A stretch of 12,152 bases of DNA from Treponema sp. Its GTDB lineage: Bacteria; Spirochaetota; Spirochaetia; Treponematales; Breznakiellaceae. The translations under genes were made by a program, and so were the position numbers. Positions 6,151 to 12,152 of the stretch are shown piece by piece (within the stretch, counting starts at the first letter, position 1; every line of letters starts with the position of its first letter). The stretch spans positions 1-12,152 of the forward strand of contig JAISJS010000068.1 in assembly GCA_031261385.1 (NCBI GenBank), read 5' to 3'. The notes beneath the pieces were generated by a model. The model was not told where the DNA came from and did not search any database. It saw only the letters and a list, made by a program, of their open reading frames with translations.

Positions 6151-9100
6151 ATGAAAATTGAACGACTTTTTACCACCCCCGCATCGGGGCCCTATGGGGA
6201 TATTGTCTGGGAAAAACGGAAAAGCGAAATACGCAATGCCGACGGAAAGGCGATTTTTTCCGAAGAAACGGTGATTGTACCGGCTTTTTGGAGCCAGATT
6301 GCTGCAGATATTATCGCGCAGAAGTATTTCCGCAAGGCGGGAATCCCCCAGGATAAAATTTACGCTTGGAAAGAATGGTCCGGCGCTGTTGATGCCGCAG
6401 ACCCGGGAAACGCCCTCCCCGCCGATGGGGCGGAGCATGACGCCCGGCAGGTTTTCCACCGGCTGGCCTACACCTGGATGGACTGGGGCCGGAACAATAA
6501 ATATTTTGACAGCGCCGAAGACGAAAAAGCCTTTTACGATGAAACCTGTTATATGCTGGCCCGTCAGATGGCCGCCCCCAACAGCCCCCAATGGTTCAAC
6601 ACCGGCCTCTATGCCGTTTACGGGATCGACGGCCCTCCGCAGGGTCATTACTATTACGACCCCGCCGATAAAAAACTCAAAAAATCCGACAGCGCCTACA
6701 AACGGCCGCAGCCGCATGCGTGTTTCGTTCTCTCCGTTGAAGATGACCTTGTCAACGATGGCGGCATCATCGACCTTGTGACCCGGGAGGCGCGGCTCTT
6801 TAAATACGGTTCCGGCACGGGGTCCAACTTTTCCAAGATACGGGCGGCGGAGGAAAAACTTTCAGGCGGCGGCGTGTCTTCAGGCCTGCTCTCGTTTTTG
6901 AAAATCGGGGACCGGTCCGCTTCGGCGATCAAGTCCGGGGGAACTACCCGCAGAGCGGCAAAGATGGTTACCCTCGACGCGGATCATCCCGATGTGGAAA
7001 AATATATCAACTGGAAAGCAGGTGAGGAACACAAGGTTGCTTCGATGGTGACAGGCTCCGCTATCGTAAAAAAACACCTTGAGGCGATAAGAAAAGCCCT
7101 GTCGAGTTTCCGGGGGCCTGAGGATGATAAATTCAACGCCGGTAAAAATCATGAACTTGCCGCCGCCCTCCGCAATTCCCTGCACGATAAAATTCCTCCC
7201 ACCTACCTCTACCAGCTTTTGCGGCGGCTTGAGCAGGGCGATGATGACGTGAATCCTGCGGTGTTTACCACTGCCTGGGATGATGAAGCGTATAATACCG
7301 TTTCCGGTCAGTCGTCCAACAACAGCCTCCGCGTCACCGACGATTTTATGCGGGCGGTGATCAACGACTCCGAGTGGAAACTCAATAACCGGGTAAAGGG
7401 GCAAAACACAAAAACAATTCAGGCCCGCAGACTGTGGAACGAAATTGCCCGGTCAAGCTGGCAGTGCGCCGATCCGGGACTGCAGTACCACACCACGATC
7501 AACGACTGGCATACCTGCCCCGCAGGCGGCGAGATTCGCGCCTCGAATCCGTGTTCGGAATATATGTTCCTTGATGATACGGCCTGTAATTTGGCTTCGA
7601 TAAATCTGGCGTGCCTCTACGACAAAAAAGACAAAAGCTTTAATGTTGAAGGCTACCTCCACGCGATCCGTATCTGGACCACAATTCTTGAAATCTCCGT
7701 GGTGATGGCCCAGTTCCCCGCGCCGAAAATCGCCGAACTTTCCTATGAGTACCGGACATTAGGCTTGGGGTACGCCAACCTCGGAAGCCTCCTTATGATC
7801 ATGGGCCTTGCCTACGATTCCGAGGAAGGCAGGGCGGTGGCGGCTTCCCTTTCTGCGCTGCTCTCCGGTGAAGCCTACGCCCAATCGGCCCGCATGGCGG
7901 CGGGGCTTGGCCCCTTTATCAGGTACGAAGAAAATAAAGCCAATATGCTCCGCGTTATACGCAACCACAAGCGGGCGGTGAACAATGCCCTCTCCGCAGA
8001 GTATGAAGGGCTCCACACCATCCCCCATGGGATCGATCCGCAGTTCTGCCCGCCGTATCTTCTGGAGGCGGCAAAGGCAAGCTGGGACCAGGCTCTTGTT
8101 CTGGGAGAGGCTCATGGCTACCGTAATGCGCAGGTAACCGCCATCGCCCCAACGGGGACCATCGGCCTCCTTATGGACTGTGACACCACCGGCGTGGAGC
8201 CCGATTTTGCCCTGGTAAAATTCAAGAAACTTGCAGGCGGCGGATACTTCAAGATCATAAATCAGTCGGTACCGCCCGCACTGGAGGCGCTGGGCTACTC
8301 ACCCGAAGCGGTTGATGAAATTGTCGCTTATGCCACGGGCCGGAAAACCCTGACGGGCGCGCCGGGGGTAAGCGCCGAAGCGCTTGCGCTAAAAGGATTT
8401 ACCGCAGAGGCTGTTGCCGCAGCGGAAGAAGCGGTCAAGACAAGCCTCGGCCTGGAAGGGGTTTTTAATCCATGGATTTTAGGCAGGGACTTTGTCGAAG
8501 GCACACTGCGCATTCCCGAAGCAACCTGGGCATTACCCGGCTTCAGTCTTCTTAAGCATCTGGGCTTTACTTCAGACGATATTGAAAAAGCGGAACTCTT
8601 TGCCTGCGGATCGATGGGGCTTGAAGGAGCCCCGGGCCTTAAAAAAGAGCACTACGGAGTTTTTGATACCGCTACCCCTTCCGGCAAAAACGGCAGGAGG
8701 TCGATTCCGTGGACCGCCCATATCGGCATGATGGCGGCGGTTCAGCCGTTCATCTCCGGGGCCATTTCCAAAACGATCAATATGCCCAACGCCGCCAATT
8801 ACGAGGATGTCAAAGGCGCGTACATGCTCTCCTGGAAAAATGCCTTAAAGGCGGTGGCCCTTTACCGGGACGGCTCAAAACTTTCCCAGCCCCTTTCGTC
8901 CTTTGCCCCCGGCGCCGATCCGTTGGCGGACACTATCCTCAAAGTGGAACAGAGCCTTGCGGCGGATCGTCCCATTGCGCCGGAAAAATCAAAAGCGGAT
9001 CACCGGGGACTCCGCAAGCCGCTGCCCAACCGCCGGGCAGGTTATACCCAAAAAGCAAAAATCGGCGGCCACTCGATTTTTATCCGTACCGGTGAATACG

Positions 9101-9765
9101 ACGACGGGAACCTCGGCGAGATATTCCTGGATATGCACAAGGAAGGGGCCGCTTTCCGCAGCCTGCTCAACAGTTTTGCCATTGCCGTCTCTCTGGGGCT
9201 TCAATACGGTGTACCGCTTGAAGAATATGTTGATGCCTTTACCTTCAGCCGCTTTGAGCCGAACGGTATGGTTCAGGGCCACGACTATGTGAAAATGGCG
9301 ACAAGCGTCATCGACTTTATTTTCCGTGACCTGGCGATAAGCTACCTTAAACGTACCGACCTGGGGCAGATAAAACCTGAAGACCTTGTATCCACGGGAA
9401 CAAAAAGCGACACGCATTATTCGGGTGAAGAAAGGCGCCGCAATTCCGTTAAATCCCCTTACTCAGGTCCGGAAAAACGCCGCGCCGTTTCGGAAAAATC
9501 CAGCGCCGGTTTCAGGCCTCACGGTCACACAAACATAAATACGGCAAATACAGGCGCAACAGGCTCAAATGCTGCAAGTTCACCCAAACCGGCGGGAACA
9601 GCGAATGCAGCCCCCGGTACAGAAAGCGAAAGCAGCAAAATTGCCCAGGCACGGATCAAAGGCTACGAGGGCGACCCGTGCCCATCCTGCGGATCGTTTA
9701 CCCTGGTGCGAAACGGCACCTGCATGAAATGTGATACCTGCGGCGGAACCACCGGCTGTTCATAA
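6151..9765 (+). CDS. nrdJ: Adenosylcobalamin-dependent (class II) ribonucleoside-diphosphate reductase
   Basis: This cytosolic enzyme reduces ribonucleotides to deoxyribonucleotides with a coenzyme B12-generated thiyl radical, with or without oxygen. The start is ATG at 6151, with AAAGGA (6138-6143) 7 nt upstream; the in-frame TTG at 6145 is too close to that site. The product of 1204 residues matches the long NrdJ type familiar from alphaproteobacteria. Active-site residues by homology are C191 in HACFVLS and, in NPCSE, N466, the thiyl cysteine C468 and E470. The partner C479 lies 11 residues after C468, as in known class II enzymes. APTGTIG (666-672) is the phosphate-binding loop. A TSCPD domain covers about 955-1060. 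Then come a low-complexity linker (about 1081-1173) and a C-terminal cysteine cluster (C1177, C1180, C1191, C1194, C1197, C1203), probably metal-binding and redox-relay. No ATP-cone or intein is seen. Confidence 0.96.
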   Translation: MKIERLFTTPASGPYGDIVWEKRKSEIRNADGKAIFSEETVIVPAFWSQIAADIIAQKYFRKAGIPQDKIYAWKEWSGAVDAADPGNALPADGAEHDARQVFHRLAYTWMDWGRNNKYFDSAEDEKAFYDETCYMLARQMAAPNSPQWFNTGLYAVYGIDGPPQGHYYYDPADKKLKKSDSAYKRPQPHACFVLSVEDDLVNDGGIIDLVTREARLFKYGSGTGSNFSKIRAAEEKLSGGGVSSGLLSFLKIGDRSASAIKSGGTTRRAAKMVTLDADHPDVEKYINWKAGEEHKVASMVTGSAIVKKHLEAIRKALSSFRGPEDDKFNAGKNHELAAALRNSLHDKIPPTYLYQLLRRLEQGDDDVNPAVFTTAWDDEAYNTVSGQSSNNSLRVTDDFMRAVINDSEWKLNNRVKGQNTKTIQARRLWNEIARSSWQCADPGLQYHTTINDWHTCPAGGEIRASNPCSEYMFLDDTACNLASINLACLYDKKDKSFNVEGYLHAIRIWTTILEISVVMAQFPAPKIAELSYEYRTLGLGYANLGSLLMIMGLAYDSEEGRAVAASLSALLSGEAYAQSARMAAGLGPFIRYEENKANMLRVIRNHKRAVNNALSAEYEGLHTIPHGIDPQFCPPYLLEAAKASWDQALVLGEAHGYRNAQVTAIAPTGTIGLLMDCDTTGVEPDFALVKFKKLAGGGYFKIINQSVPPALEALGYSPEAVDEIVAYATGRKTLTGAPGVSAEALALKGFTAEAVAAAEEAVKTSLGLEGVFNPWILGRDFVEGTLRIPEATWALPGFSLLKHLGFTSDDIEKAELFACGSMGLEGAPGLKKEHYGVFDTATPSGKNGRRSIPWTAHIGMMAAVQPFISGAISKTINMPNAANYEDVKGAYMLSWKNALKAVALYRDGSKLSQPLSSFAPGADPLADTILKVEQSLAADRPIAPEKSKADHRGLRKPLPNRRAGYTQKAKIGGHSIFIRTGEYDDGNLGEIFLDMHKEGAAFRSLLNSFAIAVSLGLQYGVPLEEYVDAFTFSRFEPNGMVQGHDYVKMATSVIDFIFRDLAISYLKRTDLGQIKPEDLVSTGTKSDTHYSGEERRRNSVKSPYSGPEKRRAVSEKSSAGFRPHGHTNINTANTGATGSNAASSPKPAGTANAAPGTESESSKIAQARIKGYEGDPCPSCGSFTLVRNGTCMKCDTCGGTTGCS

Positions 9766-9803
9766 AATAGAAGCAGTATCTTTATTTTTTAGCGAAAATT
9801 CAG

Positions 9804-9809
9804 TATACT
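9804..9809 (+). promoter_or_regulatory. Putative -10 element for the RNA ligase gene
   Basis: TATACT, five of six matches to TATAAT, ends 6 nt before the ATG at 9816. No clear -35 is seen at the right distance and no SD sequence precedes the ATG. If used, transcription would begin at or next to the start codon, giving a leaderless mRNA. Confidence 0.38.
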
Positions 9810-9815
9810 CATAGT

Positions 9816-10958
9816 ATGAGAAATTTAGCCACTGTCCAAATCATCAAAACCATTGAGGACATACCCGGTAAGGACCGTATCGGGTATGTTTCGTTTCAGA
9901 AAGTTGAATGGAAGGTCATCGGCGACAAGACCCTCAAGGCCGGTGAGAAGGTCGTCTATGTTGAATACGACAGCATACTGCCGGTGAATCCCGCCTTTGA
10001 ATTTTTGCGGAAGCGCTGCTTCAGCGAAAAATACCAGGGCTTTAAAATTGGCGCCATGCGGATGTCGGGTCTGGTCTCCTATGGACTTGTACTTACCTGG
10101 AACAACATCAAGGATATTATTCCCCAGTCCAAATGGGACGCTTACCGCGAGGGGGATGATCTTACCGACATTCTAAAAGTGCAAAAGGTTGAAGATGATA
10201 TACCGGTTGTAAAAATCAAAAAAAGTTTTTTGCAGCGTGTTTTTGAAAAAATCTTCGGCAAAAAAAAGGTTCCGGAAGGATTCCTCCCCTTTGTATCAAA
10301 ATCCGATGAAACCCGTGCGGAAACCCTTCCCTGGCTCTTTGATGAAAAATACCGGGGCATGAATGTGTACACTACGGTCAAGGTGGACGGGCAGTCAGGA
10401 ACCTTCGCGATTCACCGGGGCAGATTTTACATTGCTTCCCGCAACCAGGTGATATATGCCGAAAAAATATCAAAGGCATTGCGGGAGCTGAAACCCGCCA
10501 AAACGGAATATTGGCAGAAATACGGACTTACCTTTATGCAGATGGCTTCAAAATACGATGCGGTCCGCAAAATGCGTGATTATTTTCACGCCGATTATGC
10601 AATCCAGTTTGAACAGGCCGGGCCCAGGATACAAAAAAACCCCATGGCCCTGGCTTCCTGCCAAATATTCATTTTCAATGTCTTTGATATTACAAACCGG
10701 CATTACCTGAATTGGGAAGGCATCGCAAAATTTGCTGCGGCCTCCGAAATTCCCACGGTCCCCTTTGTCGAGAAAACAACATTTCACTGGGGCAGCATGG
10801 ATGATCTGTACGAATATTCAAAGGGCAACTACGATAACGGCCATATCCGGGAGGGCGTGGTAATCCGTGCGGATGTTGATTCTTTCATGCCGCCGCCTGA
10901 AGACAAGATGCACGCCATGTGGAGCTTCAAGGTGATCAACCCGGATTACATCTGTTGA
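9816..10958 (+). CDS. RNA ligase of the DraRnl/Rnl5 (DRB0094) type
   Basis: This 380-residue ATP-dependent polynucleotide ligase joins 3'-OH and 5'-phosphate RNA ends. The family prototype, Deinococcus DraRnl, seals nicks whose 3'-OH side is RNA. The N-terminal OB-like domain (about 1-125) starts with RNLATVQII and has VVYVEYDSILP, typical of this group. A basic stretch (133-151) links it to the nucleotidyltransferase domain. There, motif I is KVDG with lysine K189 forming the AMP adduct; motif III is QFEQAGP (E266); IIIa is IFIFNVFD; motif IV is REGVV (E346); motif V is WSFKV (K372). The protein ends soon after motif V with no extra C-terminal domain. All catalytic motifs are intact, so it should be active. 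Its stop overlaps the start of the next gene, an RNA methyltransferase, which suggests joint expression. The in vivo substrate is unknown. Confidence 0.9.
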   Translation: MRNLATVQIIKTIEDIPGKDRIGYVSFQKVEWKVIGDKTLKAGEKVVYVEYDSILPVNPAFEFLRKRCFSEKYQGFKIGAMRMSGLVSYGLVLTWNNIKDIIPQSKWDAYREGDDLTDILKVQKVEDDIPVVKIKKSFLQRVFEKIFGKKKVPEGFLPFVSKSDETRAETLPWLFDEKYRGMNVYTTVKVDGQSGTFAIHRGRFYIASRNQVIYAEKISKALRELKPAKTEYWQKYGLTFMQMASKYDAVRKMRDYFHADYAIQFEQAGPRIQKNPMALASCQIFIFNVFDITNRHYLNWEGIAKFAAASEIPTVPFVEKTTFHWGSMDDLYEYSKGNYDNGHIREGVVIRADVDSFMPPPEDKMHAMWSFKVINPDYIC

Positions 10959-11992
10959 TTTTTTACGCCGCCTTTGTTCCCGGCCTGCAGGAATGTGTTG
11001 CCGAAGCAGTAAAAGACAGGCTGCCTGACGCGGTAATACAAAAACTGCTGGACGGGGCAATTATTTTTCAAACCGGATGCACCTATGACAAGCTCAACTT
11101 TTTCTGCTTCAACAACATATTTCTCGTTTCAGACATTTTGGATGGTGAATTTTCCCCTGAAACGCACATGAAAAAAATAATCGCCGCACATAAAAACGAT
11201 CCGGTTATTTCGTGTAACAATAAAAAAATTCAATCGTTCAGAATCATCTGCTCCATGGAAAATAAATTCGTCCCGGTGAACGAAAAAATAAAACAGGATA
11301 CAGAACGGTTTATTGCCATGCAATCGGGGATGACCGTAAACCGGAGCCTGCCCGATACGGAATTCTGGTTTCTGTACCGAAACGAAACCGGAAAGCCCGG
11401 TGAAACAAGTTTTTCGATTTTTATGAAACGCCTTACCAAACACGCCTCATGGGAAAAGAGCCTCCGCCCCGGCGAGCTGCCCCCTCCCCTGGCCTGGATG
11501 CTCTGCCGGCTTGCAGGGCTAAAGCACAGCGACACTGCGGCGGACCCCTTTTGCGGATCGGGGGCCATCCCCCTGGCCGCCCTCAAACATTTTCCCGTAA
11601 AAAAATTTATCGCCTGCGACAATGATCCCAAAGCCATTGCCCGCACAAAAAACGCCCTTCAAAATTGTTCAAAAGAAAAATATGATGTTTATAAAACAGA
11701 CATCCGTTCCATCTTGTCTATTTTGGAAAAAGACAGTATCGACGCAATCATCACCGATCCCCCCTGGGGAATGTATAAAGAGACAGAAATCCCCATCGAA
11801 CTATTTTATGATGAGATGATGAAAATATTTAAAGGACTGCTTAAAGAAGACGGGATCATCGTCCTGTTAACCGCAAAGGTTCCGGAACTGCAAAATGCTG
11901 TTAAAGAAACGGAACTTGCGGTAAAACAGGTTATTCCGATTTTACTTTCCGGAAAGAAGACAAGTATTTTTATTATCAAGAAAGAAGAATAG
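10955..11992 (+). CDS. THUMP-type SAM-dependent RNA methyltransferase
   Basis: This is a probable RNA methyltransferase related to the Trm14/TrmN and RlmL group, which methylate guanine N2 in tRNA or rRNA. Numbering from TTG at 10955, the N-terminus reads IFYAAFVPGLQE, typical of the group's N-terminal ferredoxin-like/THUMP module (about 1-145). The Rossmann catalytic domain has motif I DPFCGSGA (197-204), the ribose-binding acidic residue in CDND (221-224), YKTD (D249) and motif IV DPPWG (268-272). DPPW is the form used for exocyclic amino nitrogen methylation. The start is uncertain. TTG 10955 overlaps the ligase TGA by 4 nt with a weak GGA 9 nt before it, and fits where homology begins; GTG at 10919 would add 12 unrelated residues. 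At 345 residues it is compact but complete. Whether the target is tRNA or rRNA cannot be told. Confidence 0.85.
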   Translation: MIFYAAFVPGLQECVAEAVKDRLPDAVIQKLLDGAIIFQTGCTYDKLNFFCFNNIFLVSDILDGEFSPETHMKKIIAAHKNDPVISCNNKKIQSFRIICSMENKFVPVNEKIKQDTERFIAMQSGMTVNRSLPDTEFWFLYRNETGKPGETSFSIFMKRLTKHASWEKSLRPGELPPPLAWMLCRLAGLKHSDTAADPFCGSGAIPLAALKHFPVKKFIACDNDPKAIARTKNALQNCSKEKYDVYKTDIRSILSILEKDSIDAIITDPPWGMYKETEIPIELFYDEMMKIFKGLLKEDGIIVLLTAKVPELQNAVKETELAVKQVIPILLSGKKTSIFIIKKEE

Positions 11993-12025
11993 TCAAATAG
12001 CATAATAAGAAAAATAAAGAGAAAC

Positions 12026-12152
12026 CGCAGAGAACACGGAGTAGGCGCAGAGGACGCGGAGAATACCAAATAAACTTCAAATTCTCTTGTCTTCTCCACT
12101 CCGCGTTCTCCGCGTTTGCACGCTTTCGCGTGCACCCCTCTGCGTTCTCTGC
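12026..12152. repeat. Intergenic 9-nt repeat array in inverted orientation, continuing past the window
   Basis: The left arm (12026-12063) holds four 9-nt units near CGCrGAGrA: CGCAGAGAA, CACGGAGTA, then after 2 nt CGCAGAGGA and CGCGGAGAA. The right arm holds the same unit on the minus strand at 12097-12105, 12106-12114, 12136-12144 and, cut by the window end, 12145-12152. Between the arms lies an AT-rich stretch (12064-12090). The layout could fold into a long imperfect stem. No coding signal is convincing here. It is probably a dispersed intergenic element; its function is unknown. Confidence 0.7.
12117..12134. repeat. Perfect 7-bp hairpin inside the repeat array
   Basis: TGCACGC (12117-12123), loop TTTC, GCGTGCA (12128-12134). 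It interrupts the right arm of 9-nt units. No T-run follows on either side, so it is not an obvious intrinsic terminator. Confidence 0.7.

Noticed and set aside
6058..6717. 219-residue minus-strand open frame over the nrdJ 5' end
   Set aside because: Antisense to conserved reductase sequence; composition looks like a mirror of the real gene.
9766..9815. Terminator between nrdJ and the RNA ligase gene
   Set aside because: A T-rich stretch is present (9781-9790) but no stable hairpin precedes it.
11806..12135. 109-residue minus-strand open frame over the end of the methyltransferase and the repeat array
   Set aside because: Half is antisense to the methyltransferase and half is translated repeat; no domain or SD sequence.
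12026..12152. CRISPR array
   Set aside because: Units are 9 nt, nearly contiguous and inverted, with no 30-nt-scale repeats and spacers and no cas genes.

Overview
The window reads as a chromosomal segment of a diderm, moderately GC-balanced bacterium. A host-associated spirochaete of the Treponema type (for example a gut treponeme) is my best guess. It rests on overall protein character, the secreted protease joined to an outer-membrane barrel, and free use of GTG and TTG starts. No rRNA or other taxonomic marker is present, so this is inference. Coding density is high. I see no phage, transposase, CRISPR array or tRNA.

Layout. (1) 2-1705, plus: the 3' part of a gene for an exported trypsin-like serine protease with a C-terminal beta-barrel; its start lies upstream of the window. 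(2) 1791-3539, plus: recQ helicase with an unusual acidic insertion, started at a TTG whose Shine-Dalgarno (SD) sequence sits inside a hairpin. (3) 5988-3419, minus: a tightly coupled three-gene cistron of a GT4-like glycosyltransferase, a HAD-superfamily hydrolase and a 79-residue single-pass membrane protein. The last gene overlaps the 3' end of recQ by 121 nt on the opposite strand. (4) 5989-6150: a divergent control region with promoter-like elements both ways and a probable pair of NrdR boxes 31 bp apart before nrdJ. (5) 6151-9765, plus: a long adenosylcobalamin-dependent class II ribonucleotide reductase. (6) 9816-11992, plus: a DraRnl/Rnl5-like RNA ligase followed, with a 4-nt overlap, by a THUMP-type SAM-dependent RNA methyltransferase. 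(7) 11993 to the end: a non-coding stretch of 9-nt CGCrGAGrA units in inverted orientation around a perfect small hairpin, running off the window.

How genes may work together. The glycosyltransferase and HAD protein could make and then process a glycosylated metabolite or envelope component. The ligase and methyltransferase look like a two-gene RNA repair/modification unit. nrdJ supplies deoxynucleotides and appears to have its own NrdR-type control. The ligase-methyltransferase pair, the NrdR-box layout and the modified RecQ are the points most worth following up.
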